Origin: Leptospira inadai serovar Lyme str. 10
Lineage (GTDB): Bacteria > Spirochaetota > Leptospiria > Leptospirales > Leptospiraceae
Reading direction: 5' to 3'
DNA length: 64,000 bases
NCBI RefSeq assembly: GCF_000243675.2
Contig: NZ_AHMM02000017.1
Coordinates: 1-64,000 of the forward strand
This document shows, piece by piece, positions 39,184 to 48,417 of the stretch; positions within the stretch are counted from its first letter, which is position 1, and every line of letters starts with the position of its first letter. The translations under genes were made by a program, and so were the position numbers. The notes beneath the pieces were generated by a model. It ran no database searches. It was not told the origin of the DNA and saw only the letters and a program-made list of their open reading frames with translations.

Positions 39184-39426
39184 TTAACCTCCGCTAGATG
39201 GAGGTAAAACCGCAACCGACTGCCCATCCGCGAGGGAATGGTCCTCACCTACGATCACTTGGTCTACCGCGAAACGACTGATTCGGAGCAAAGGAGCCGA
39301 AAGCGGGTTTTTCGATTCGAGTTCGGAACGTAGATCCGCGATCGTCCGGATCGTTTCCGAATCGATGCTCTCCTTAGCGGGAAAAAAATCCTTCATTGCA
39401 GCGAAGCAAAGTAGCTCTATCTTCAC
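39184..39426 (-). CDS. moaD: Molybdopterin synthase sulfur-carrier subunit MoaD
   Basis: The 80-residue ubiquitin-like protein ends in the required Gly-Gly (VLPPSSGG), which is adenylated by MoeB and then carries sulfur as a thiocarboxylate. The internal sequence (CFAAMKDFFPA, LLRISRFAVDQVIVGEDHSLADGQSVAVLPP) fits MoaD. It lies 3 bp after moaA and directly before moaE. Confidence 0.92.
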   Translation of the reverse strand: MKIELLCFAAMKDFFPAKESIDSETIRTIADLRSELESKNPLSAPLLRISRFAVDQVIVGEDHSLADGQSVAVLPPSSGG

Positions 39427-39429
39427 TCT

Positions 39430-40383
39430 TTAACCCCCGATGTATTTCATGGATAATTCGCTTCCGGTAAAATGATTTTTTTTCGTAAGCATCGCCGATT
39501 CCAGCGCTTCGGCCGCCCCGATCTTATCGTTAGGCAGGTGAAACGAAGTGGAATCGCTCAAGCAACCGTATATTCTACCGTTGGCGTCCATCCTGAGTCG
39601 ATTGCAACCTTCGCAAAAAGGTTCGGTATGGTTGGCTATGATACCGAAAATGAATCCCTCGAAGGTTTGGTGATATCTTGCCGTGGATTCCGATGGAGTC
39701 TCGACGGAATTGAAGGAGAATTTTTCCCCAATTCTTGTGCGGATTTCCTCCGCGGAATAAAAGAGATCGGAATGGTCGGCCTGCAAGGGTCCCATTTTCA
39801 TTAATTCCAAATATCGAATAGGAATCCGTCTCGACCCTGCCCATTCTAATAAGGGCACGATTTGGTCCTCGTTATAACCTTTTACGATCGTGCTATTCAA
39901 TTTTACCTGGAGTCCAACCGAAATCGCCTCCTCGATTCTACGTAAAAGTCTTCCCACGGATAATTCTTTTCCTGAAATTCTGGAAAATCCCACCGGAGAT
40001 AAGGAATCCAAAGAAAAATTCATTCGGGTTAATCCGGAATTCTTTAGCGTTTGGATCAAACCGTCCGCAAAAAAACCGTTGGAAGTCAATGCGATCTCGG
40101 GAACACCCTGGTCTACCGCGACTCGAATCAAATCGGGAAGGCCTTTATGATTGGTCGGTTCGCCGCCCGTTAAGTGAACTTCCTTAATCTCCAGCTGATC
40201 CCTTAGAGTATTCAGCTTTATTCGAAACGTTTCCGGAGAAAGAAAAATCGCCGTCGGTTTATATTGGCGACCGGGTATCTCATTCTCGCCTCCTCCGGGC
40301 GCACAATACACACACCCAAATCCGCAGGAAGATGTCACGCTCACTCGTAATACTTCGAATTTCCGGGCCTTCATGATTTGCAA
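39430..40383 (-). CDS. moaA: GTP 3',8-cyclase MoaA
   Basis: The 317-residue radical SAM enzyme has the N-terminal cluster motif CGFGCVYC (C20, C24, C27) and the C-terminal second cluster in PFCEGCNRLRMDANGRIYGCL, with three cysteines. It ends in GG, which is essential in the family. It converts GTP to the cyclic precursor of molybdopterin together with MoaC. MoaC is not encoded in this window. It is the first gene of the moaA-D-E-mobA operon and divergent from moeB. Confidence 0.94.
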   Translation of the reverse strand: MQIMKARKFEVLRVSVTSSCGFGCVYCAPGGGENEIPGRQYKPTAIFLSPETFRIKLNTLRDQLEIKEVHLTGGEPTNHKGLPDLIRVAVDQGVPEIALTSNGFFADGLIQTLKNSGLTRMNFSLDSLSPVGFSRISGKELSVGRLLRRIEEAISVGLQVKLNSTIVKGYNEDQIVPLLEWAGSRRIPIRYLELMKMGPLQADHSDLFYSAEEIRTRIGEKFSFNSVETPSESTARYHQTFEGFIFGIIANHTEPFCEGCNRLRMDANGRIYGCLSDSTSFHLPNDKIGAAEALESAMLTKKNHFTGSELSMKYIGG

Positions 40384-40516
40384 AACCTATCTTACTCTTC
40401 ATACGAAAACTTGGAAGCTAAAATAGAATCGTGGGGAATAATCTAATTCGAAATAAGTGGGAAATTCGGCGGGTCGGTTTAACGTTCAAACAAAATGAGT
40501 TGCGAATTCGCAGCTA

Positions 40517-41611
40517 ATGGAACATATATTCTATATGAACTCGGAGCAAAGAAAATTCTTCTCGCGACAAATCCGGGTTCCGGCAATCGGGGAGCCAGGC
40601 CAGATAAAACTTCTGGAATCTTCCGTCTTGATAGTCGGTCTAGGCGGCTTAGGTTCTCCGGTTGCACTTCATTTAGCAACGGCTGGTATAGGAAGGCTTG
40701 GTCTGATGGATTTCGACCGGGTCGAATTGACGAATTTACACAGACAAACCGCCTTTACCCTTTCCGATATCGGGCGACTAAAAACGGAGGTCACTTCCGA
40801 ATTTTTGATAGCCAGGGTTCCGAATCTGGTTACGCGACTTTTTTCGGATTCGTTTTCCCGGACGATCCCTCCCGAGTTTTTAAACGATTGGAATCTTATC
40901 CTAGATTGTACCGACACCTCCCCGTCTAAGTATGCGATCAACGACCTTTGCTTTCGTGCCGGGAAGCCTTTGGTCACGGCATCCGTTTACAGAACCAGCG
41001 CTCAATTTTCTTTGTTTTCCCCGAAGGGAAAACCTTGTTATCGCTGTCTATATCCGAACTTAGCCGAGAACGAAACCTTAAATTGCGCCGATGCTGGCGT
41101 TTTGGGAATTCAAACGGCTTTGGCAGGATTACAGCAGGCCTCCCTCGCAATTCGTTATCTCCTAGATCCGGCTTCGGTATCCTCCGATTCGTTATATTTG
41201 CTCGAATGGGAGTCTCCCGTTATTTACGAAAGCAAAATCAAGTCGGATCCAAGCTGCCCGACCTGTGGATCCGCGGGAGAATCATTTTCTCATACCGATT
41301 TCATCAAAGAACTTTCGCCGGAAGATTATTTGAATCGACGGGAAAAACATGCAATAATTTTAATGGATGTCCGCGAAGAAGAAGAGCAGAATGCGATCCC
41401 CATTCAGGACTCGATCCGACTTCCTCTCAGCAGGATAGTTTCGGGAGAAAAACCGAAACTATCCTCGGAAACGACTTTGGTCCTTGTGTGCGAATCCGGA
41501 TCACGATCGGTACGGGCCGCGGAACTTTTACGGGAAATGTTTCCCGATATTTATTCCCTCGCAGGTGGAAGAAGAAACCTTCATTCTCTTCTCGCCGGAA
41601 AAAATCCTTAA
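40517..41611 (+). CDS. moeB: MoeB/ThiF-family adenylyltransferase with C-terminal rhodanese domain
   Basis: The 364-residue protein has the nucleotide loop GLGGLG (41-46) and RQTAFTLSDIGRLKTE. Paired zinc cysteines lie in CYRCLYP and CPTCGSAG, and the adenylation-associated segment is CADAGVLG. A rhodanese domain follows at about residues 265-364, with active-site C325 in VCESGSRS. It should adenylate the MoaD C-terminus and could also supply sulfur through the rhodanese cysteine. An ATG at 40535 is an alternative start. Its stop overlaps the stop of the convergent oxidoreductase gene. Confidence 0.9.
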   Translation: MEHIFYMNSEQRKFFSRQIRVPAIGEPGQIKLLESSVLIVGLGGLGSPVALHLATAGIGRLGLMDFDRVELTNLHRQTAFTLSDIGRLKTEVTSEFLIARVPNLVTRLFSDSFSRTIPPEFLNDWNLILDCTDTSPSKYAINDLCFRAGKPLVTASVYRTSAQFSLFSPKGKPCYRCLYPNLAENETLNCADAGVLGIQTALAGLQQASLAIRYLLDPASVSSDSLYLLEWESPVIYESKIKSDPSCPTCGSAGESFSHTDFIKELSPEDYLNRREKHAIILMDVREEEEQNAIPIQDSIRLPLSRIVSGEKPKLSSETTLVLVCESGSRSVRAAELLREMFPDIYSLAGGRRNLHSLLAGKNP

Positions 41612-43764
41612 GCGGTTTTGCGCCGGACAGAAACGGGAATCCCGCTAAATGCGGCATTCCCGGAAAGTTCATCCAGCGCTTGATCGTCGGTCAAATCGTT
41701 AATGCTTGCGCCTGCGAACTGAGCCGCGACATGCAAAGTAGTTCCCTCCTTTCCGTGTCCGAATCCGTGAGGAATGCAGACCACGCCGCGCATCATATCG
41801 TCGGTCAATTCCGCCGGAATCGAGATTTTTCCGACTCTAGACTCGACCAGAACTTCCTCCTCTTCGTTAATTCCAAGCAAGCTCGCGTCTTCGGGATGCA
41901 TCATTAAGGTGCAGCGATCCTTACCCGTCATTAATTTAGGCATATTATGCATCCAAGAATTATTATTTCTTAAATGTCTCCTGCCGATCAGTAAGAAACC
42001 GTTCTGCGCTTGGAAAGAAACTCTTAACTCTTGAAATCTTTTTCGAAGTCGATTCATATCGGCCTGAATCCTCTCGGGAACCAAATGAATTTTCTTATTT
42101 TCAGTGCAGAGTCGCTCAGGAAAGCAGGGTTGCAAGGGACCTAAATCCACTCCGTGCGGACTGTTCCTCAATAATTCGAGGCTCATATCGATATTTCGCT
42201 TTCCTTTCGACCCGTAAGGCCCCGAACGAAGAGCGTGGTCGATGATTGAGGCCGGCGTTAATTTGGTTTTTATCAATTCGTTCGGAAGCGATTTTCCCGA
42301 ACGCAATAGTTCCAAGCGCTTCGTTAAATCCGAAAAAATTTCCCAATCGTGGAGCATTCCATCTTCGGGTTCGAAGACCGGCTGACAATACCGGGCGATA
42401 TTTCGAACGGCAAACACGTTGAAGATCAAATCGTAATGATCGTGCTCCAAAGCCGAAGTCGGGGGAAGTATATAATTGGCGTATTTCGTAGTTTCGTTCA
42501 GATAGAAGTCGACGCTCACCATAAATTCGAGAGTCGACAATGCCTTTTCCAACTTTCCCCCGTTAGGAGTGGAAAGGACCGGGTTTCCCGCCGAAGTCAC
42601 GAATGCTTTAATCTGCCCCTCGCCCTCGGTCAATATTTCCTCCGCCAACGCTGCGACCGGTAATTCGTCGTTAAACTCGGGTAATTTCCGAACCCTGGAT
42701 TGAAACGTATCGAAACTTCCGGGAGACGTGCGCATCGCACTCTTGGGATCGATCACGTCCACCGCAGGTAGAGTGAACATGGCGCCTCCGCGCGAGTCCA
42801 TATTTCCCGTAAGAATGTTAATGGAATTAATTAACCACTGACAAATCGCGCCGAACTCCTGAGTCGACACGCCGACTCGCCCATAGCAAACCGCTCCTTT
42901 TGCATTTGCAAACTCCGTCGCGATTCTCTCTATCGTTTCGGCAGGAACTCCCGTGACTTCCTGGGCCTTAGCCGGAGTAAATTCCTCCGCCAAGGTCCGA
43001 ATCGTTCGTAGATCGGAATCGGAAACCAAATCGGAGGGTTTTACAAAATTCTTTTTAAATAAAACGTTAACTATCGCAAAAAGGAAAAACGCATCGGAAC
43101 CGGGTCGGATAAAAATATGCTCGTCCGCGTGCACGGCGGTTTCGGTCCTTCTCGGATCGACAACTACGTATTTCCCTCCCCTTTCCTGAATGTCCTTCAA
43201 TCTTTTTTTCACATCGGGAACACTCATCAAACTTCCGTTAGATGCGAAAGGGTTGCCGCCCAGAATTAGGAAAAAATTCGTGTGATCGATATCGGGTATC
43301 GGCACCAATAATTGGTGCCCGAACATAAAATAGGATAATAGCTGATGCGGCAATTGATCCACCGAAGTCGCCGAATACATATTTTTCGTTTTGAGTCTGT
43401 TTGCGAATCTTTGTCCGAATAGCATTGAACCGTAATTATGAACCGTCGGATTTCCGCTATAGAGAGCGACGGAGTCGTTTCCGTATTGATCCTGAATCGC
43501 GAGCAATCGGACCGCGATATCCGAAAGAGCATCCGTCCAGGAAACTCGAACCCATCCGGATTCGGTACGCTTTATCGGGTACTTCAGTCGGTCTCCGTCT
43601 TCATACAGATTCTTCAGTTCTGGGCCCTTCGCACAAAGGTGACCTCGGCTAAATGCATCCTCTTTATCTCCTCGAATCGCGACTACGGCATGATCCTCAA
43701 CTTCGATCCGCAAACCGCACATCGCTTCGCATAAAGTACAAGATCTATAATGTGTTTCGCCCAT
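41608..43764 (-). CDS. Molybdopterin-dependent oxidoreductase (bis-MGD, [4Fe-4S])
   Basis: The 718-residue protein begins with the [4Fe-4S] cysteines C9, C12, C16 and C44. It continues with the molybdopterin oxidoreductase core (FLILGGNPFASNGS, KYVVVDPRRTETAVHADEHIFIRPGSD) and ends with the dinucleotide-binding domain (LMMHPEDASLLGINEEEEVLVES, VCIPHGFGHG). There is no twin-arginine signal, so it should be cytosolic. A serine-rich SATSVDQLPH segment lies where the metal-ligand residue is expected. No electron-transfer subunit gene is adjacent. The substrate cannot be read from sequence. Confidence 0.88.
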   Translation of the reverse strand: MGETHYRSCTLCEAMCGLRIEVEDHAVVAIRGDKEDAFSRGHLCAKGPELKNLYEDGDRLKYPIKRTESGWVRVSWTDALSDIAVRLLAIQDQYGNDSVALYSGNPTVHNYGSMLFGQRFANRLKTKNMYSATSVDQLPHQLLSYFMFGHQLLVPIPDIDHTNFFLILGGNPFASNGSLMSVPDVKKRLKDIQERGGKYVVVDPRRTETAVHADEHIFIRPGSDAFFLFAIVNVLFKKNFVKPSDLVSDSDLRTIRTLAEEFTPAKAQEVTGVPAETIERIATEFANAKGAVCYGRVGVSTQEFGAICQWLINSINILTGNMDSRGGAMFTLPAVDVIDPKSAMRTSPGSFDTFQSRVRKLPEFNDELPVAALAEEILTEGEGQIKAFVTSAGNPVLSTPNGGKLEKALSTLEFMVSVDFYLNETTKYANYILPPTSALEHDHYDLIFNVFAVRNIARYCQPVFEPEDGMLHDWEIFSDLTKRLELLRSGKSLPNELIKTKLTPASIIDHALRSGPYGSKGKRNIDMSLELLRNSPHGVDLGPLQPCFPERLCTENKKIHLVPERIQADMNRLRKRFQELRVSFQAQNGFLLIGRRHLRNNNSWMHNMPKLMTGKDRCTLMMHPEDASLLGINEEEEVLVESRVGKISIPAELTDDMMRGVVCIPHGFGHGKEGTTLHVAAQFAGASINDLTDDQALDELSGNAAFSGIPVSVRRKTA

Positions 43765-43867
43765 ATTTGCCCCGTATAACGGAGCCTATTGTAACCTTTA
43801 GCGGATAAGAAGGGCAAGCATTTCTAACTTAAATCGTAACTTAAATTCGAATCCTTTGTAACCCCAA

Positions 43868-44548
43868 CTAGTTAACCAGTTTCCTTATATAGGGCAGTAC
43901 GGTTTTGGCTACTATCTTATGGCCTGCAGAAGTGGGATGAATTCCGTCTTTCTGGTTTAAATTCTTTTCTGCAGCTACCCCTGTCAGAAGAAACGGAAGC
44001 AGATCCACCTTTTCTTCTCTCGCGATTCGAGGATAGATTGCACGAAATTCATCCGAGTAAGCCTTTCCTAAATTCGGAAACGTCCTCATCCCAAGGAGTA
44101 GAATTTTAATTTTCGGATATTTTGCCCTCGTTCGCCGGATGATCGATTTTAGATTTTCTTCGGTAACTTTCGGCGAAACCCCTCGCATCGAATCGTTCGC
44201 TCCGAGCTCTAACACGAAAATATCGTAGGAAGAAGAAAGAACCCAATCGAGTCGGGCCAATCCTCCGGAAGTAGTATCTCCGCTCACGCCGGCATTCGTA
44301 AATGCAAGCCCCGGATTGGACTTCGAAAGCTCTTTCCAGACTAGATACGGAAACGCTTGATCGGGAGAATCCAGCCCGAACCCGGCGGTTAGACTATCCC
44401 CAAAAAAAAGGATTTTCTTTCCCGCCTTTTGCTCCTGGGGGTTTATCAAAGAAGGTTCCTTCCCTTTTTCCGCTTGCATCCCGAGACTGTGGAAACATAG
44501 GGCAATTATTAGAATATAGAAACGTACGGTTCTCAATCGGCGAAGCAT
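43868..44548 (-). CDS. tesA: GDSL/SGNH esterase, TesA-like (arylesterase/lysophospholipase)
   Basis: The 226-residue protein has a signal sequence ([17 protein letters not shown]). The SGNH blocks follow in order: [11 protein letters not shown] (nucleophile S52), [22 protein letters not shown] and [10 protein letters not shown] (catalytic Asp and His). This is the TesA subgroup, with broad lysophospholipase and thioesterase activity in the periplasm. It is divergent from the GH3 gene. All catalytic blocks are intact. Confidence 0.88.
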   Translation of the reverse strand: MLRRLRTVRFYILIIALCFHSLGMQAEKGKEPSLINPQEQKAGKKILFFGDSLTAGFGLDSPDQAFPYLVWKELSKSNPGLAFTNAGVSGDTTSGGLARLDWVLSSSYDIFVLELGANDSMRGVSPKVTEENLKSIIRRTRAKYPKIKILLLGMRTFPNLGKAYSDEFRAIYPRIAREEKVDLLPFLLTGVAAEKNLNQKDGIHPTSAGHKIVAKTVLPYIRKLVN

Positions 44549-44680
44549 TCACCCTCCTCGAATTTACTCAAAGCAAGTATATCGTGATTGTTCTTAGACA
44601 CAAAATTTTCAAGGAAGGTCCCGATTGAAAGTCGCCAAGTAATGCTTTACGGATACCAAGTCGGATATGAATTAGGTTTC

Positions 44681-46444
44681 ATGATCAAGCGTATCTTTTT
44701 GGCAGTCGTTTTTGCCGGACTTTTTCTAGTTTCACTCCAATGGTTAGGACAGTATCGTGCGGAACTCCATGCCCAAGAAATCCAAGAAGGAATGCTTCGT
44801 CAAGCCGACGAGATCGTAAATAAACTCAGTCCCCAGGAATTAGTCGGGCAAGTGATTCATGTCGCAATTCCGGGAACGACTTTGGATTCCTTAGCCGAGA
44901 CGGAATTGGAAACGATTCTTCCCGGAGGCGTGATTTTATTCGGAAGAAATCTGGGAAATCGGGAAGAAATCACCGCCTTGAACGATTCCCTACAAAAAAA
45001 GGCCCTAAAACTAACGGGCCTGCCCTTATTGATTTCGGTAGACCAGGAAGGAGGCCGAGTCATTCGAGTCCGGGACGGAGTGACTCAATTTCCGGGGGCC
45101 ATGGCTTTGGGGCAAACCAAGGATCTAGAATACGCGAAAAAAGTAGGATTCGTGACTTCCTACCAGCTTCGAAAACTAGGCCTGAATTTTTTATTCGCTC
45201 CCGATTTAGATATTAATAATAATCCTGATAACCCGGTCATCAACACCCGGTCTCTAGGAAGTAACCTCGAGACGGTCTTAAACGCGGGTGCTGCGTACGA
45301 GGAAGGCGCCCGTTTAGGCGGATCCATTCCCGTTATCAAACATTTTCCGGGTCATGGCGATACGAATGTAGATAGCCATTTGGGCCTTCCAAAAATCGAA
45401 AAAAATCTGGAAGAGCTTCGCTCCTTCGAATTAATCCCGTTTAAGGCGGCGATCGATAACGGAGCCGAAGCCGTCATGAGCGCTCATATCGTCTATCCTA
45501 AGATCGATTCCGATTTTCCCGCGACTCTTTCCTCCAGAATCCTGACGGACGTTCTTAGGAAAGAACTCAAATTCAAAGGAATCGTCATCACAGACGCGAT
45601 GGAAATGGACGCGATCGACGAACACTACCAAGCGTACGATCCCGGAGTGTTAGCTCTACTTGCGGGAGCCGATATCATCCTGATGACCAGTTGGGGAAAA
45701 ACCACCCTGGATATGAAGGAAAAAATCCTAAAGGCCTATAATAAGGGAACCCTTCATAGAGACGGGAAGGACGTATTAAAAGAAGCCGCCAAACGACAAA
45801 TCTTGCTGAAACTAAAACACGGAATCGTCTGGGATTTTTCCAAAAAACAAAAGGAAGGAAGAGCGAAAGATATTCTGAGCGAGGACATTCCCGAAACATT
45901 ACGTAAATATTATGAAGACCAATCGGCTCGTCGTGAGTCCCTGAGCGTGAACTGGAACCTGCCGGAACTGAATAGGGACGTGAGTCGGAAATCCATCGTT
46001 TCGTATCCGAATTCCTATAATCCCACGACAGTTCCGCTTTCGGAGACTATATTTGCCGTCAAAGGTTCCGAATTTTCCGCCGAGTTAGTGGCAAGGTCTT
46101 TACAAAATCTGAATTTTTCACAAATTCCGAACGCTTTAGAAAAAGGTAAAGGAAAGAGAGTCGTCGTAACCGGGGCCGTACAAGTCGATTTGGATTCGGC
46201 CGGGAGTCTCGCGAAAAAATTTCCGCAAGTCGAGATAGTGGTCTTACACTATGGAACTCCGTTTTTGCATTTACCGGAACTTCCTAATCTTAAAATTCTT
46301 TTTTCCTTTTCGCCTACCAGCGAATCCAAAAAGGCTCTACTCTACTCCATTTTAGAAAGAAAAGAGGAAATTCCCAAAGTCGATCTCGTATTAAAGACCG
46401 GCATAAAAGAGAAAGACGTCAAGGCTGCCCGAGGAAATCCGTAA
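44681..46444 (+). CDS. Glycoside hydrolase family 3, NagZ-like
   Basis: I take the ATG at 44681 because it starts a signal-anchor ([20 protein letters not shown]); the open frame begins at 44588. The GH3 catalytic domain has [18 protein letters not shown] (the NagZ-type His/Asp loop) and the nucleophile in [11 protein letters not shown]. This pattern fits beta-N-acetylhexosaminidases that cleave peptidoglycan fragments. The last 200 residues are an extra domain of unknown role. It lies one base before hemW, which suggests co-transcription with an unrelated pathway. Confidence 0.87.
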   Translation: MIKRIFLAVVFAGLFLVSLQWLGQYRAELHAQEIQEGMLRQADEIVNKLSPQELVGQVIHVAIPGTTLDSLAETELETILPGGVILFGRNLGNREEITALNDSLQKKALKLTGLPLLISVDQEGGRVIRVRDGVTQFPGAMALGQTKDLEYAKKVGFVTSYQLRKLGLNFLFAPDLDINNNPDNPVINTRSLGSNLETVLNAGAAYEEGARLGGSIPVIKHFPGHGDTNVDSHLGLPKIEKNLEELRSFELIPFKAAIDNGAEAVMSAHIVYPKIDSDFPATLSSRILTDVLRKELKFKGIVITDAMEMDAIDEHYQAYDPGVLALLAGADIILMTSWGKTTLDMKEKILKAYNKGTLHRDGKDVLKEAAKRQILLKLKHGIVWDFSKKQKEGRAKDILSEDIPETLRKYYEDQSARRESLSVNWNLPELNRDVSRKSIVSYPNSYNPTTVPLSETIFAVKGSEFSAELVARSLQNLNFSQIPNALEKGKGKRVVVTGAVQVDLDSAGSLAKKFPQVEIVVLHYGTPFLHLPELPNLKILFSFSPTSESKKALLYSILERKEEIPKVDLVLKTGIKEKDVKAARGNP

Positions 46445-46445
46445 T

Positions 46446-47642
46446 TTGGATCCGCCTTTCCCTACGATAAAAAAAACGGGGAAGAGTGGAATCTACGTAC
46501 ATTACCCTTTTTGCATTAAGAAATGCTCCTATTGCGATTTTTATTCGGAGGGAATCGGACTTGAATCTTCTCCTTTAGAAAAAGATTTATTTCGTAAATA
46601 TGAACAGGAGGTCCTTTCCCGGCTGAGCTTGCATCCCGATCATTCGGGCCTTTCTTTCGACACCGTCTTTTTCGGAGGAGGTACACCGTCCAAGGCCTCT
46701 CCCGAGCGATACGCGGATTTCCTTCGCTTCCTAAAAAACAATACAGACCTAGCTGACAATGTGGAGGTTTCCTTGGAATGCAATCCGGAGGATTTAACGG
46801 GGGCTCTACTCCGCGAATTAAACGACGCGGGCGTAAATCGGATTCATATCGGAATCCAATCCTTTCAGCCGAGAACATTGAAATTCTTAGACCGCTATTA
46901 CGATCCGGAAAGTTATCCCAGGGTTTTGGAAATCGTATCCGAATCCAAAATAAAAAATTTCGGTGCCGACCTCATGTTCGGAGTTCCCGATCAAACGGAG
47001 GAAGAATTCTATTCGGACGTAGAACTGATCCTCTCTTCGGGAGTTTCTCATATCAGTCTATACGCGCTTACCCTAGAAAAAGGAACGGAATATAGCAGAA
47101 ACGTGATCTCGGGCAAACTTCCGCCTCCGCAAGAGGAGATCCAGGAGAGAATTTTAAAAGATTTGCCGGAGATTTTGAGACGTAAAAATTTTCAGCAATA
47201 CGAAGTCTCCAATTATTCCAGGCCGGGGTTTTACTCCAGACACAATATGAAATATTGGACTTATGAATATTACCTAGGTATCGGCCCGGGAGCTCACGGT
47301 TTTTTACCGTCGGGCCGATATTCCAACCCAAGAAATACGAACGCGTATTTGAAAGGGAATCAGGCGATGGCCTATCAACTTACGACTCCTTTCGAAGAGT
47401 TAATTTTATCCCTATTTCGAGTGTTTCTCCCGGTGGAACTTGATGAATTTCTAAAGCTTATCCCCGAAAAAGCCCCTAGTTTACTAAAAAAATTGCGGGA
47501 GAAATCCGATTCCGGTATTTGCACGTTAGACGGAACCGTCTTCCAATGGAAGCCGGAAGCGGTTCTTTTTCTCGACACTCAAATTCTGGATTTGGCGCAG
47601 TCAGAGGACAGAGGTCAGAGGACTGAAGACAGAAGCTGCTAA
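46446..47642 (+). CDS. hemW: HemW-like radical SAM protein (coproporphyrinogen III oxidase family)
   Basis: The 398-residue protein starts at TTG and has the radical SAM motif CIKKCSYC (C23, C27, C30). The HemW pattern follows: VFFGGGTPS, LECNPEDL, GVNRIHIGIQSFQPRTLKFLDR, and the C-terminal segment QYEVSNYSRPGFYSRHNMKYWTYEYYLGIGPGAHGF. HemW proteins act as heme chaperones rather than true oxidases. The last dozen residues (SEDRGQRTEDRSC) are encoded by a heptamer repeat and are not part of the ancestral protein. Confidence 0.88.
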   Translation: MDPPFPTIKKTGKSGIYVHYPFCIKKCSYCDFYSEGIGLESSPLEKDLFRKYEQEVLSRLSLHPDHSGLSFDTVFFGGGTPSKASPERYADFLRFLKNNTDLADNVEVSLECNPEDLTGALLRELNDAGVNRIHIGIQSFQPRTLKFLDRYYDPESYPRVLEIVSESKIKNFGADLMFGVPDQTEEEFYSDVELILSSGVSHISLYALTLEKGTEYSRNVISGKLPPPQEEIQERILKDLPEILRRKNFQQYEVSNYSRPGFYSRHNMKYWTYEYYLGIGPGAHGFLPSGRYSNPRNTNAYLKGNQAMAYQLTTPFEELILSLFRVFLPVELDEFLKLIPEKAPSLLKKLREKSDSGICTLDGTVFQWKPEAVLFLDTQILDLAQSEDRGQRTEDRSC

Positions 47643-47932
47643 ACGTTGGAAAAGTAATAGAGGTAGAGGAAAGATCCCCTGTACACAGGAATTTTTCTCG
47701 GGAAGATGGAAACCCTGCTCATCAATGTTCTGTCCTCTGCAGAAGACAGAGGACTGAGGACAGACGCGTTCGCTTTGCTCACGCTAGACAGAAGCTGCTA
47801 GACGTTGGGCAGGCAGCGGGGTTAGACGAAAAATCCACTGATAACGGAGGGATCTTCCTGTAGAAGATGGAAACCCTGCTCATCAATGTTCTGTCCTCAG
47901 TCTTCTGTCTTCCGTCCTCTGAAAGTCCTCTG
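47602..47932 (+). repeat. Two tandem heptamer-bounded elements (copies C1 and C2)
   Basis: Copy C1 (about 47602-47745) and copy C2 (about 47746-47932) lie head to tail. Both show heptamers, CAGAAGCTGCTA, ACGTTGG, then ATGGAAACCCTGCTCATC and AATGTTCTGTCCTC, and closing TCCTCTG-type heptamers. C2 also has GACGCGTTCGCTTTGCTCAC, as in copy A. The block spans the end of hemW and stops 6 bases before the ilvH stop. The ATGGAAACCCTGCTCATC block is identical in both copies. Confidence 0.8.
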
Positions 47933-47937
47933 AACAC

Positions 47938-48417
47938 TTACATTGACCTGTATCGAAGAGCGATCTGACCCGTTCGAGCAATCTCATCGATACCGTATTT
48001 TTGCATCATCTCGATGAATGCGTTCACCTGACGGATATTACCGGAAAATTCGATGGTCAAGGAGGATTGAGTCAAATCCGCAATCCTCGCCTGAAAGACT
48101 TCGCATATGGAAATAATCTCGGTCCGGTTCTTATCGTCGCTCCGAACTACCACAAGAACCAACTCCCTACTGATACAATCATGATACGCGAGATCTTCCA
48201 CGTCGATGACATCCGGCAATTTTAAAAGCTGTCGCTTTACCTGCTCCACGACCGAATCATCCCCTTTTACGACGATGACCATACTGGAAACATCAGGCTG
48301 ATCGGTTACGCCTACGGCGATCGAATCTATATTATAACTGCGGCGAGTGAATAATCCGGAGACATGACTCATCACTCCCGGGTGATTATTAACTAAAATC
48401 TTAAGAATATGCTTCAT
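47938..48417 (-). CDS. ilvH: Acetolactate synthase small (regulatory) subunit
   Basis: The 159-residue protein has the N-terminal ACT domain ([32 protein letters not shown]) that binds valine for feedback control, and the C-terminal domain of the full-length IlvH/IlvN type ([37 protein letters not shown]). Its ATG overlaps the ilvB stop by 4 bp, so the two subunits are co-translated. The stop is next to the heptamer repeat block. Confidence 0.94.
   Translation of the reverse strand: MKHILKILVNNHPGVMSHVSGLFTRRSYNIDSIAVGVTDQPDVSSMVIVVKGDDSVVEQVKRQLLKLPDVIDVEDLAYHDCISRELVLVVVRSDDKNRTEIISICEVFQARIADLTQSSLTIEFSGNIRQVNAFIEMMQKYGIDEIARTGQIALRYRSM

Noticed and set aside
40948..41907. 319-residue plus-strand frame overlapping moeB and the oxidoreductase
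   Set aside because: It overlaps two conserved genes in another frame and has no recognisable domain.
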